Origin: Anarhynchus alexandrinus
Taxonomy: Eukaryota > Chordata > Aves > Charadriiformes > Charadriidae
Assembly: GCA_008711295.1 (NCBI GenBank)
Contig: VUYV01000227.1
Span: 1,174,535-1,238,534, forward strand
DNA: 64,000 bases
Direction: 5' to 3'
Positions 34,813 through 46,970 of the stretch are shown here, in pieces. Each line of letters starts with the position of its first letter. The stretch's first letter is position 1. The notes beneath the pieces are model-generated. The model was not told where the DNA came from. It ran no database searches and saw nothing but the letters and a program-made list of their open reading frames with translations. Made by a program: the position numbers and the translations under genes.

Positions 34813-35515
34813 GGAAGGTTACTTAGATTCAGCCTATGAATTCCTTGGTACATATGAGCTTCACTTAGAAGTGAGGTTTATGAATACCCATTTAATACAC
34901 AGAATAAATCAAAACCATTAACATTCTGCAGTAAAATTAACAAACAAAAAAAAATTAAATCCATGTTTGTTTCACAAGGTTTGATTTTTTTTTTTTTTAA
35001 TGAAAAACAAAAATACTTTTAGCTTCAAAAACCTGGTGTTGCTTCCTTGTCATGAATTTCAGCATTTGATTCTGCTGCTGCAAGACTGGGTAAGACAGTT
35101 TGTTACTCAAACTTCAAGTCTTGATTAAAACCAGGTACTTTTACTTTAGAAAAGATCAGCATCAAACAGTGGTCAGACTTGCACAAGTTTTCCCTCCCGG
35201 ATTTCTTGAATTGTCACACAGCATCTTATTGACCAGTATGTCAAAATGCCAATTTCTTGCTTGGAATGTTGGAAGTAAAAAAGCAAATCAATATCAGGAA
35301 ATGTCACTCTTTCGATTAAATAGTTATAGTTGCTTACAGACTATGGGAAAGAATTAATTACAACAATGAAATGAAGGTGGGAATTTTTTTGTTCAGAAAA
35401 CAGATAATTTATTCCTTAAGAGGTTCTACATTTGAGTTAGGAAAAAAGAAAATAGAGGCTTTCTTTCATTTGTAAAATAATTTTCTTTAAACAAAATTAT
35501 GCAGGCTGCTAATCT

Positions 35516-35531
35516 GGGGGGGGAGGGGAGG
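35516..35531 (+). repeat. Short G-rich tract
   Basis: A run of about eight G followed by AGGGGAGG. It lies alone in AT-rich DNA. Confidence 0.6.
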
Positions 35532-35765
35532 TCTTTTTAAATACTTTACCCAGCTCCAGTAAAAACATTCCAAGAGTCTCTAGTTTTGAGCAATGATACA
35601 ATAAAGCGTACATTTATAGCTCTTCACATGGAGAGTATTTTATGAGATATAATTTAAGAGGATCTTCCCTCTGTGCAAGTGTCACAGAATTGATCTATAT
35701 GATGTTAAAAATTTCCTGGCCAAGAGAATAAGAGATTTAAAGACAAATTTAAAAAAATCAAAGCT

Positions 35766-35813
35766 AAACTAAAAAAAAAAAAACAAAAAAAAAAAACCAA
35801 CAAAACCCCCAAC
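35766..35813 (+). repeat. A-rich low-complexity tract
   Basis: Two A runs separated by single C, then CAACAAAACCCCCAAC. No LINE body is visible beside it, so it is not an obvious poly(A) tail. Confidence 0.7.
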
Positions 35814-36082
35814 TTGACTAATAAAAAAGATACAAAAAGTAGGTTCATCTCTCAGAATGATTCAGTGCAAGAAAACTTAGAATAGCGTGATGCGAAAGAA
35901 AACCAGACAGCCACAGTGACATTGGTTTTTTCTTCCCAAAGAGGGAAATGAGAGCATTTGGATTTTTACCTCCTGAGGTTTAATTTTGGACAAGCCACTT
36001 AACTTACCCTGCCACAAATCCCAGTTGCGTTTCATTTGTCTCTTCTCTTAAAGACCTCCTTCTCTTTTGCCCTTTTCACAGG

Positions 36083-36486
36083 AGAGGGCTGGAACACCTC
36101 TTCTATGAAGAAGGGCTGAGAGATTTGGGATCGTCCAGCCTGGAGAAGAGAAGTCTCCATGGAGAATTTATTGCATCCTTCCAATATATAAAGGGGTCTT
36201 ATGAGAAAGATGGAGAGACTTTTTGCCAAGGCCCGTAATGACAGGACAAGGGGCAACGGTTTTAAACTGAAAGAGGGTAGATTCAGATTGGATGTAAGGA
36301 AAAAATTATGATGAGGTTGGTAAGACACTGGAACAGGTCACCCAGAGAAGTTGTGGATGCCCCATCCCTGGAAGTGTTCAAAGGGGCTTTGGGCAACCTG
36401 ATCTAGTGAAAGATGTCCCTGCCATGGGAGAAGGGTTGGACTAGATGATCTTTAAAGGTGCCTTCCGACCCAAACTGTTCTATACT
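36083..36486 (+). mobile_element. CR1 LINE, 5'-truncated, ORF2 C-terminus and 3' end
   Basis: Codons of the ORF2 C-terminus are readable with breaks. In order they are [35 protein letters not shown], then two stops near 36236, NGFKLKEGRFRLDVRKK and WNRSPREVV. The 3' untranslated part 'GGTTGGACTAGATGATC' and a degraded tail 'CCAAACTGTTCTATAC' follow. It is related to the copy at 10880 but more diverged. Confidence 0.93.
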
Positions 36487-37699
36487 CCCTGGTATATGTC
36501 GCAAACAGCAAAATGGGAAAGAAAAAAAAAAGGCAACAGCAAATATTTGAAAATCATAAAATGGCATAACATGAAAGAATAACAGCTTGATTTTTGATGT
36601 GCCAAAGCTCTCTCAAAGCCACAAAGGAACTGTGTATGCCAAACTAATAAATAAAGAAAACAGGTTTATACTTTAGTATATCTTCCTGAAAATTGTGTAT
36701 GTGTGGGGGGAAGGGTTCTTTTAGGTCTATTTTCAGGCACATTTAATCAACTTTATTTGTTTCTTTGTACTCACTGCTACATATCTTAGCACTTTAGGAC
36801 TCTGAGAAGCAAGCCCTACATATTGATTCTGTGATTATTTCCTAATAAATAGTTATGCATTGTAAAGCCATTGCTCATGCATAAGAAATATGATATAAAT
36901 ACAGCTTACCAAGTCTGTTAGAGTTCAGCAAGACTCTGAAAGACGGTAAAGTCATATCCAAGAGAGTTTACCTGTATTGCAAGAAGCACTGAAACATATT
37001 TTTTTCCTAAGTAAAAATGACAGAAATCTATCAAACTTTTCAGACTTATTGTTAAAAAAGTTAGAGATGTCAATCACAAAATCCAGAATACAATCCCTTT
37101 TTGTTGCAGCAAGACTTGCTACCAAGGAGTCAGGCTTCTTGTTACCACTTTTCCTTCATCTGTTACTGCTAAGCATGCAGTGACCCTAATCTCAATGGGA
37201 AAGTTGTCAACACAGTCACAAAGCTTCAAGACTGGGGTCCTCCACTGGGAAGGACAAGGCATGAGCAGCTGGTGACCACAGCCCAGGCAGCAGTGACAAC
37301 CTGACCACCAAGGATGCAGTCCCAGCATACCTGAGCAAGATGATCCAAGCCTGGCTCTGCAAAAAAATGGGAGGTGGCTAGTCAAGTCAATAAGTCAGGC
37401 AAAGACCAGGGATGAAGACGGAGACATCTGTAACACAGCTCAAATCCTAGGGCTCAGCTTAAGCAGGACCCCTGGAAAATGGGCAGAGGGTGCCTGGGTG
37501 GGATTCCCAGGTGAGCCTGGTCAGGTCAGTGAAGGTCCAGAAATGCACTCAGGGCCCTTGAAAACACAGCACTAAGTTCAGATGCAACAGGCTCAAATTA
37601 GAATATGCAGGAGGCAGCTTCCTCTGTGGTGTGTCAGATGGATAACCTTAACAGGAGGTCTATCTCGCTCTATATAGATGCCATATGTCATCTCTAAGC
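36487..37699. other. Unannotated non-coding stretch
   Basis: AT-rich to about 37100, then a GC-richer patch (about 37190-37640) with no recognised repeat or gene. The patch could be an old unclassified element. Confidence 0.5.
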
Positions 37700-38372
37700 A
37701 TGTAGAGTAAAAGAAGGCTGTCGGGAGCGGTCAACATGGATTCACCAAGGGGATAGCTATCTATGATGTCATGACTGGCTGGGTAAATGAGGGAGAGCAG
37801 TGATGTTGCCTACCTTGACTTCTACCTTGACTTCAGCACTGTCTGCTATAACACCCTCATAGGCAAGCTTAGGAAGTGTGAGTTGGATGAGTGGACAGTG
37901 AGGTGGATTGAGAACTGGCTGAATGTCAGAGCTCAGAGGGTTATGATCAGCGGCACCGTCTAGTTGGAGGCCTATAACTACCGGTGTTCCCCAGGGGTCA
38001 GTACTGGGTCCAGTCCTGTTCAACATATTAATCAACGACCTGGATGAAGGGATACAGTGTACCCTCAGCAAGTTTGCTGATGACACAAAACTGGGAGGAG
38101 GGACTGACACAAGAGGTAACAGGCACAAACTTGAACATAGGAAGTTCCATCTAAACATGAGGAGGAACTTCTTTACTTTGAGGGTGGCAGAGCACTGGCA
38201 CAGGATGCCCAGAGAGGTGGGGGAGTCTCCCGCTCTGGAGACATTCCAAACCCACTTGGACGCTGTCCTGTGTAACTGCTGTAGGTGCCCCTGCTCTGGC
38301 AGGGGGGTTGGACTAGATGTTCTCCAGAGGTCCCTTCCAACCCTGACCATTCTGTGATTCTGTGATTTTCTA
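37700..38372 (+). mobile_element. CR1 LINE with internal in-frame deletion in ORF2
   Basis: The 5' part encodes the finger and palm of the reverse transcriptase: HGFTKG-like codons (about 37735), a motif A region YLDFYLDFS with a 12-nt tandem duplication (37811-37834), KLRKC and VRWIENWLN. A stop lies at about 37962. From 37968 a new frame stays open: [17 protein letters not shown], then [13 protein letters not shown] with the catalytic F-A-D-D intact (38073-38084). It then jumps straight to [31 protein letters not shown] and on to the 3' tail. About 600 nt between FADD and the RGN block are missing, yet the frame is kept. The tail is of the 'ATTCTGTGATTCTGTGA' class. Confidence 0.93.
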
Positions 38373-39379
38373 TCACTATTTATTATCATTCCACAAAGCC
38401 TTGTATGTTGGCTTCTTAGATTCCAACTACCCACATACTTATGGGCAGAAATAGTTAGCACAACTTCACTCTCAACATCTGTAGATAAACATACGTAATG
38501 CAGCATTTCGGTATAATGATTGCAATAAACAAGGATAATGTTATTTCATTCCATTTTCTCAATCTAATTGCACAAAACCTCAGACACATTTTAAAATGCA
38601 AAACCACAGTGACTTACAGAACGTTTAATAAAAAGAAAACATATTCAGTTATTTATCAACCTACTGAAGACAGTGTCATTGCATTTGCATAACATTTTTA
38701 AAAAATTATTATGCTTTTGCCTGTTTTTAGGTTTTGAACCATTTTTAAGAAGAAAAGAGGTATATACTGTTTTCATTTAAGCTACTCCAATCTCCTGGTA
38801 TTTCATTACAGATATGTTTCCTGTTTTGTTCATACCCAGGGAAGCTGTGATTGATTGGAGGATGCTATCTTTATTCTCAGCCCTTAGGATAATTAACCCT
38901 GAAACACACAATCAAGGCTTTCCTATTAGTATGTTATACCGCAGGTCTGTATTTCTGAAAATGCTGTACACATTACCCTACAGTCATCCTTGACGTTTCA
39001 TTTACAGCAAGCACAAATCTGTACAGGGTTATAAATATTTTTTTTTTTTTACCAAAAGATCCCATTCTTGAAATTTCATTCCAGCCCATTTTGAGAATTC
39101 CTGTTTGGAGTGCTTTGGTTTGTCTACCTCAGCAGCAGCTGACAGCCACAGGTTTGATACCTGCCTCTGAAGGGCACGGTCTGGAAGTCACACATCACCG
39201 AGACAGAGCTCACAGAAGAAGGCACACAGAGGCACCAGCGTGCCTGTGTAGCTCCCAGCTCACATCTCGCTCACATCTGGCTATAAGCCATATCTCTGTG
39301 GTATGGATTACCCAGTAACCAGCCTCTGTTCTGAGATCCAGGGGTCTAACAGACTGGTCAATGGCAAACACCATAACTC
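38373..39379. other. Unannotated AT-rich non-coding stretch
   Basis: Nothing recognised except a T run near 39040. Confidence 0.55.
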
Positions 39380-39480
39380 CTAAGACTCAGGAGACTGAGA
39401 TTTAGCTATTACCCCGCGCTGTGTACTAAGGCACTGATGACATCAGGCAAGCAAGAAAAGAGTTCATAACCTCTAGTAGA
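39380..39480 (+). mobile_element. MIR/CORE-SINE-like relic
   Basis: 'AGACTCAGGAGACTGAGATTTAG' followed by 'GCGCTGTGTACTAAGGC' and 'GACATCAGGCAAGCAAG', then 'TCATAACCTCT', follows the MIR order ('AGTCAGGAGACCTGGGTTC', 'CTGCCACTGA', 'GACCTTGGGCAAGTCAC', 'TAACCTCT'). Diverged. Confidence 0.5.
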
Positions 39481-41604
39481 AATACTGATTTTTTACAGAA
39501 AGCAGCTGGTGATACTACGCTTTGCAGCATAGCTAAACCATTGTGAAAAGAAGGAACTTTGGGGGTTTGGGTATTTTTAATTTTTTTTTTTTTCTTTCAG
39601 CCTACGCTGTGATAACAGCAGGACTAATCACTGCATTAGTATGTTATTGCTTTGGAAAGCTCAGTGTATACATTTGCAATTCTGAACAGATTGCAGTGGT
39701 CTAACTATGAAATTCACAGAGATACTGTCAGATTTGGTGAAGGTTAAAATTAAAAAAAATGTACAATAACGAGAAGCCTGCTTCTTCTGTCACTTCTCTG
39801 CGTTTCAGGCTTGTTCCATGCACACTGAAAGTGGACAGTCTGCTTTATTCTGAAAACTGAAGCTATTTATTAATATTAATAGTTATTACACGACTACCTC
39901 TGGAATGAGGAACCCTGTTGTTAATGTTCTGAATCTCTTATTTTTATCAAACTTCCCAGAGAAAGATAGCATTAGAAACCGGTCATACACCATTAGCTTC
40001 TTGGTACAGTGATTTCTCATAGGAAAATACTCTTATTATAGTAATGGGAATTAACACATTAGAATAGAGCATAGGTGAAACACTTGTTTATTCTGCAGAA
40101 GGATGCTGGTGGGTGTAAGAGTTCCTCTTTAGCACATTTTAAATTTGCATAATGGGTTGGCTTGGTGGGAGCCCAAAATGAAGAAGAGAAGCAGCTGACT
40201 AGCTGGACAGGGAATGCAAAGGGAGATGAGACAGATACAGCAATCTGTAACCAAACAGAGCTCCATCCCTCTTTTTGCTTTTGAAATACATTTTATAGAG
40301 TTTGGTAGATTGAAATACCTTAACTATAACCATCCCAAACACCAATCTGCTCTTCTACCGCATTATAAATTTTTTTTCAGATAGGTTTGTATTTTTAAAT
40401 ACAAATGGACAACGAAAGGACACTCTTTTCCATTAAATCACTTTTGTTTAACAAACCATTTCTTATATTTTGATAAAGATAATTCATATTTCTATTTATT
40501 CACTGCTTCTTTAAAAGCTGAAGCTAGCACATTCTTCATGGCTGTGAGGAATGAAGGCTCCCCTTGAAGTTCATGTTCCAAAGGACAGAAGGAGGAAAAA
40601 AAAAAAAAAAGAAAAGAAAAGAGGGGGTGTTGAAAAAAACATAAAATATAATTCCTGTACCAACCAGCTTGACAGAGCTGAGGATCAAAAGGGGCTTTCA
40701 TGAAACATAAATGTGAATAGGGCAAGGGGCTGTGTCTGACCTCATGAAAGCTGTGCAATGCTTAAGGGGCATTAATAGGGGCCTGAGGAGTTGCTGCACT
40801 TTGGGATGAAATGTTGGGAAAAAAAGGAAGTTTAAAGAAGTGAGATAGTAAACCAATCAATGCTTTAATGGGAATGATGAAAGACAGCATGGTAGTAACT
40901 TGTGATGTCAGACCAAAACAAAAGGGACTGACAAAATAGCTGGACAGTTTGCAGGTGTCCTTACAGACTCAAAGCTGTTTTGTTCATCGGTTCTCTAGAC
41001 AAATAACTTTTCAATAGTAGAAGAAACTTACTTACTTATGCCTCTCAGAAGCAGCCAACACCTTAAAGAAACTCTATCTCTAATTTGTCATTTTCTGTCC
41101 ATCTTCATAAGAATGTACAACAGAAACTGATAAGAGAACCAAGCTACTAAAATATGAAAATCACAGAATTAGCATTTATCCTGATTCCTTGGCTGAGGCT
41201 GTCAGGAAAAGAGAATGTGCTGATCACACAATGTTAGTTAGCTTAAGAGCTGTTGCAGTTTGTTAATTTTCATTAATGCTCGAGGTTTAACTTTAGGAAA
41301 AAAAAGTTAAACAACACCAATTTTAGAAAGAAATTAGGCTCAGATGTTTATTTTCAAAGGTTCCTATAACACTGGATTTTGCCCTGCTTTATACATTGCA
41401 TGGTTATTTGACATTTAAGTGTCTTTGGATTTAAGGGTTAAAGGAATTTCATTCACGCTTCATCCTGAGAGAACAGTCATTATCAAGGTGTTTAATACTT
41501 CTCATGTGTACTACACCACATCATGGCTTCTGTAGTACATTTGGTATTAACACATCCCAAGTCACTTTTCACCTTTCAAATTGTTTGTGTTTATATTGAT
41601 TTTC
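39481..41604. other. Unannotated non-coding stretch with a polypurine tract
   Basis: AT-rich, with no gene recognised. The polypurine tract at 40587-40627 is described separately. Confidence 0.55.
40587..40627 (+). repeat. Polypurine tract
   Basis: A run of some 15 A followed by GAAAAGAAAAGAGGGGG. Purine-only over about 40 bases. Confidence 0.8.
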
Positions 41605-41672
41605 CAAGTACTTTACCAATAATTTCTCATCTTAAGACCTCAGGAGGTACTAAAAAATATTTCCGAGACAAC
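41605..41672 (-). mobile_element. MIR/CORE-SINE-like relic
   Basis: 'AAGTACTTTACCAATAATTTCTC' followed by 'GACCTCAGGAGGTACTAAAAAAT' matches the reversed MIR CORE ('AGCACTTTACAAATATTATCTC', 'CCTATGAGGTAGGTACTATTAT') in order and spacing. Confidence 0.45.
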
Positions 41673-42519
41673 ACCACATCTAGCTCATATTAAGTTATGT
41701 ATTCATCGTTTTGATTTGTTTGAAGGAATTCTGTGCTGTTTTATGGAAAAACAGGTAATGAAGATTAACAGAAAATACAGATGAAGTTAGCAAGTCATGC
41801 TAGGTACTACTAAAGTTGTTAACAATTGAGAATATACTGAAAGATAAGATCATTTCTACAAAAACTCTGCAAAGGATTTTCAAAATCAGGCATTTTAATC
41901 TATGTTAATCACAATGATATGTGAAGTCTTGTTTTGTGAGGTTTGATAAGACTTTGGAAATATTGAGAACAATGTATTTAACATCCATTTAATTGAATGT
42001 GTGATTCATCATCTGGAAAAATTAGGGGAAGCATTTTTGCGGACTGCAAATGATGCTTTAGACCTCAGCCAGCTTCAGAAGCATCCATCTTCAGAGAAGC
42101 AGGGATTATAATAATCAGAATGGAAATGAGGCATGCATAGAATCAATGGGAAGAAAACCAGGCAGGGCGGCAGAAGAGGAGGATGATGGAAAGTAGGTTT
42201 GCAAATGCAGAAGTTTGAAGGAGTCCTTGGCATAATACCTAGAGACAAAAGCTGTCTCAGACATAGGAGATCCCTGGAGGATTTAACCTCCTAAAGGATA
42301 TATCTTGATCCTTGGTGTATGATAACTCTAGGATTGAAGGTATTGGACAGCATGTAGCAAGGATATCTAAGGTCCCTCAAGGCAATCCAAACCAAGTCTA
42401 GAAGCACTAGGGATACATCTGCCTGTGACTAAATCCTACTAGGAAGCTCATGAAAGTGACTTTACCACTTCTGGAATAAAGCTGCCCTCTGAGCTATAGC
42501 ATTTGGATGGACCAGCTCA
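41673..42519. other. Unannotated non-coding stretch
   Basis: No gene recognised. The last 300 bases before the CR1 tail are slightly GC-richer and could be a badly decayed 5' extension of that element, but I cannot align them. Confidence 0.5.
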
Positions 42520-42589
42520 GGTTGGTTGGACTTGATGATCCCAAGGGTCTCTTCCAACCTAGACAATTCTATGATTCTATGATTCTATG
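42520..42589 (+). mobile_element. CR1 LINE, 3'-terminal fragment
   Basis: 'GGTTGGTTGGACTTGATGATC' then 'CTTCCAACCTAGACAATTC' and three copies of the octamer TATGATTC/ATTCTATG. Only the last 70 bases of the element are recognisable. Confidence 0.85.
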
Positions 42590-45500
42590 TCTCTGATTAA
42601 AGCTCCTCTGTGCAGTGTGAGACATTCCTGTGATGTTGTTCTGCAGACCTCCTCCTCTAATGCAGTCACTGAAACCCTTCCCCTCCACCCCCCAAAAAAA
42701 ACCCCTGGAGTAATACTGCTTTGTTATTTTAATAGATTATTGCAGATCAGAGCCAACAGGGGATGGGAGTGGAGATGGCTAATCATATTTTTTTCAAAAT
42801 ATGAATTGAACGTTTGAATTGAAATATGAGAAAATGCTTCAGGCATAGTTCAGTTCTGATGGCATCCTAATCAGTTTTTCTATCCCATTGCATACATTAA
42901 AAAGCATCACACATGCTAGGACTGCTCTGCTGTGCTGTCAGATGCTTCTGCCCTGCCACTGTGAGGATGCCGAACTGGCTGAAAGCTCTGAGTGGAGTCA
43001 TCTCCACACAAAATATCCCTTCTACTAGATAAAACCTTTGGTGGAAATCAGTCCTCATATTGCTGCATCTCACTTCTACTTTTCTTTGCTTGTAGATTTA
43101 GACCTACTGAAAATCTGTCAATTAAATAAAGGGTTTGTGCGGCAGGCCCAATGGTGTGACCCAGCAAGTTAATGTTTTACATGCATTTAATAAAAATTCT
43201 TCAGTCACTATGGTCTTTTCCCAAGGCAAATCATTTGAGAATAAAATAATTAAGCTTGAAATTCATGGCAATGGAAACTTTGAGAGTGGTTCATTTATAA
43301 CTTGGCTACAAGTAATTGCTGTATTGTTCTTCTCTGTTGTTTTTTTTTTTCTTATTTACCGCTTAAAACAGAATGTCATATCATTAAATCTGTTCCATTG
43401 GTATCTGCCATCTTAACAGCATGTTGGCCTGTATGCTCATGAAGTAAATGTGAAGCTTTTAGTTTTCTATTCTTCACTGCATTTACTACTCTCTTAGGAC
43501 GATCCTGTGTCATCCTTTTCCAAGTAGAATGGTAACTTAGCCTGCATTATTTTTTTTTTTATTAAAGATTTCAGCACCGCAAACTATTGCTTTATAAGAA
43601 AAAAGATAGAAGAGTTTGGCCTAGGTGCATGAAAATCAGTTTTTCTTTTTCAATAAGGACAATTTGCATTTTTCAGAGAGGTTTTATTTTTTGTTGGGTT
43701 TTGTGTGTGGTTTGTGTTTTTGGTTTTTTTTTTTTCAGGGAACTATTTAAAAAATCAAGTTAGAATTTGCTGCAAACTTTTCAGAAGAACAGTTTTCAGT
43801 TAAAAAGACTGCACAGCTTTGCCTGAATCAAAACATTTTATTTCAACATCTCTTTTCAATGACATTTTCAATTTTGAGTGTCATTGTTCGCAGCCTGTGC
43901 TGATACAGTAAGATGGTTTATTTTAACTTCGTAATTTCAATACCTTTTTTGTTCTGACTTTTATAATACGAAATCTTTAAATGCAATGTTATATACAGTG
44001 TTTCCTTGACCAGTCTGTTTTATAGAACAATTTTGCCATACAGAAGTCCTGCACCTAGAAAAAGGAACAGCAAAGCCAAGAAGAAATAGTCACCCTCACT
44101 GCTAATAAAGCAAAACATTTCAATGACGTGAAATGTTGAAAGAGAGAGAGCAAAGTAAACTGAGACTGTCAGGGTCACAGCCCCTGCCAAGGCTCAAAGC
44201 TACAATCAGAAGGTCATCTGTGATGTAGAGAAATTTTGAGGAAAAGGGATGCCTTTTAAAGGTCTGTAAAAGAAACCCTGACCGGTGTGATAGCTGTGAC
44301 AGACCAGTAAAATGCTCTTGCTTGATGAATGAATTAATAGCGACATACAACATTAAAAAGATGTCAGCATGATATTACATGACAAGGTCAGAAGATGACT
44401 GGCTTTCTGCAACCCAGTCAAATCAATTACTACAGCCCACTTCAGAGGTCAACTCGTTGCCCTCACCATGATCCAGGTCTGCACTGCAATGTTACACATG
44501 GGGGAACGGAGTGATCTGTGACCAGCGTGAATATTGCCTAAACAACGCTATGAACAAAGACGTCAGTGTGGCACCAGGCAACACAACACCGGGGCTGGAG
44601 AGCACAAAATTAATGGGGAGGCACCAGAAATGGATGAGCGGAATGGCTCTCCATCTTCTCCAGATCCCACATTGCATGTGTGCATGATACAGTCATCAAC
44701 CACAAACCTTAAATATCATTTTGTCCTCACAAACTGAGACTTTAGCACTTCAACTTTATCACTTTTTTTTTTTTTTAATCAGGTTTCAGCCATCTCCTCT
44801 GAGATATGGTCCCCAGATACCTTTGAATTATTGAAGGTAGAAAACAGATAGATAGCCTTGTAATGCTATAGCTGTCCTCCCGTAACATTTCCAACCTAGA
44901 AGTGGACTGAGCTTGCTCGGCACGCCTGCTGGCAGGGCAAGCTGATATTTTCCTAGCCAAATCTTTGATCCTTTCAAAGGAAAAGAGAGCCCTGAGTTTT
45001 AGCTGGTGCTCGTTTGTGAAGCTTTTGTTACTAAAGCAATGTGCATGCTAAAGTACTGCAAATGCTCAGGAATACTGAAGTAATCTGGAATTTCAGAAGC
45101 CGTTCCTGATCCACGCTGCATGAAAACTGTCAGTCACGCATGGCTGTTGTAACCAGGTTAAAGAGCTGGGGGATACATGTGTAATTTGTGTGTCCACTGT
45201 GTCTGCCAGGATTTAGAAGTGCCGTGTTAAAAACCGACTGCTCTCTCCCCCAAGGATGCATATGTTGAATTATTAATAACACAAATGTTTCACTGCACTA
45301 TTATTTTATTTCAGTACTTTTGCATAATTATCAGAGCTCTTTCAGGGCACTGCCAGTTTTTTAAAGCTCAGCCATGCTGCATTATAAGTAAACAAAACAT
45401 TATAAATGTGGTCTTTGTGAATACAAATTGTGAGCAGCGTGTATTTACTGACACACAGCTGAAAGATCTATCTAGATGTGATAGTATTGATAGATAAAAG

Positions 45501-46098
45501 CTACTGTGCAATGAAATAAGATGATCCCGATCTTCAGTTCTTTAATAAAAATATGTACTAAGGCATATTTTTATGTACAGTTTTAAAAATGCAGTATTCA
45601 TTCACATATTAACGTATAAAAAGTAAGGTATAACTCCCGTAAAGTACTTTTAAAGTGCACACAGTATATTTACTGGATAACGAAGCTATCCACAGTGTAA
45701 CTAGGAAATGCATTCTGGGATGATCTGTAAACCTGGATTGATTTTTCTCCCTTCTCTTAACTACCTTCACTACCATTTACCATAACAATCGAAAAAGCAT
45801 TTAAACTAGAAGGAACTTCTCCAGCTAGCTCAGTTTATCTCGCAGCTTACTGTGTTTAATGTTTTCTTTCTTTACTTAGACTGAGATGAACCTGAAGGAC
45901 AAACTATAGCCTCATATTCCCCATTTCAGCAGATTACGTACCTACAAGAGTAAGCGCAGGTGTTAAAAAAAGTGAAATGGCACAAAAGAAGCCTGGGATG
46001 ACTTGGTTAGGAGGGACATACTAGTCATCCACATCTCCCAATAGCATTAAACTGAAGTATCGAGTACCATCTTCCCTTTGCAGCAAGCTCAGCATCGA
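42590..46098. other. Unannotated AT-rich non-coding stretch
   Basis: Holds a T/G-rich tract at 43681-43736 and a T run near 44765-44778. No gene or interspersed repeat recognised. Confidence 0.55.
43681..43736 (+). repeat. T/G-rich low-complexity tract
   Basis: Runs of T broken by G, GG and GGG, ending in a 13-base T run. Confidence 0.75.
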
Positions 46099-46970
46099 GT
46101 GACACTGTCTCCCACATCATCCTCACAGGCAAGCTTAGGAAGTGTGGGCTAGATGAATGGACAGTGCAGTGGATTGAACAGTGGCTGGCAGATAGAGCTC
46201 AGAGGGTTGTGGTTAGTGGTGCNNNNNNNNNNNNNNNNNNNNNNNNNNNNNNNNNNNNNNNNNNNNNNNNNNNNNNNNNNNNNNNNNNNNNNNNNNNNNN
46301 NNNNNNNNNNNNNNNNNNNNNNNNNNNNNNNNNNNNNNNNNNNNNNNNNNNNNNNNNNNNNNNNNNNNNNNNNNNNNNNNNNNNNNNNNNNNNNNNNNNN
46401 NNNNNNNNNNNNNNNNNNNNNNNNNNNNNNNNNNNNNNNNNNNNNNNNNNNNNNNNNNNNNNNNNNNNNNNNNNNNNNNNNNNNNNNNNNNNNNNNNNNN
46501 NNNNNNNNNNNNNNNNNNNNNNNNNNNNNNNNNNNNNNNNNNNNNNNNNNNNNNNNNNNNNNNNNNNNNNNNNNNNNNNNNNNNNNNNNNNNNNNNNNNN
46601 NNNNNNNGAGAAAAGAAGACTGAGGGGGGATCTTATTAATGCTTATAAATAATTAAAGGGAGGGTGCCAGGGGGATGGGAACAGTCTTTTTTTCAGTGGT
46701 GCCCAGTGACAGGACAAGAGGTAACGGGCACAAACTTGAACATAGGAAGTTCCACCTAAACATGAGGAGGAACTTCTTTCCTGTGAGGGTGGCAGAGCAC
46801 CGGCACAGGCTGCCCAGAGAGGTGGGGGAGTCTCCCACTCTGGAGACATTCCAAACCCACTTGGACGCTGTCCTGTGCAACTGCTGTAGGTGCCCCTGCT
46901 CTGGCAGGGGGGTTGGACTGGGTGAGCTCCAGAGGTCCCTTCCAACCCTGACCATTCTGTGATTCTGTGA
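46099..46970 (+). mobile_element. CR1 LINE, RT palm to 3' end, interrupted by an assembly gap
   Basis: The 5' part (46099-46222) encodes DTVSHIILTGKLRKCGLDEW, then TVQWIEQWLADRAQRVVVSG of the reverse transcriptase. After the N run, the sequence resumes in [14 protein letters not shown], followed by a stop, and runs to the C-terminal blocks [20 protein letters not shown] and [11 protein letters not shown]. The tail is 'CCATTCTGTGATTCTGTGA'. From about 46700 it is almost the same as the copy at 38110-38370, so both belong to one subfamily. The catalytic FADD box, if present, lies inside the gap. Confidence 0.93.
46223..46607. other. Assembly gap (385 N)
   Basis: Unresolved bases inside a CR1. 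By comparison with the copy at 13705, about 645 nt would be expected between the flanking codons, so either the gap length is only an estimate or the element has an internal deletion. Confidence 0.95.

Larger units (their letters stand above)
34813..36082. other. Unannotated AT-rich stretch with low-complexity tracts
   Basis: Contains a T run (34986-34999), a G-rich tract (35516-35531) and an A-rich tract (35766-35813). No gene recognised. Confidence 0.55.
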
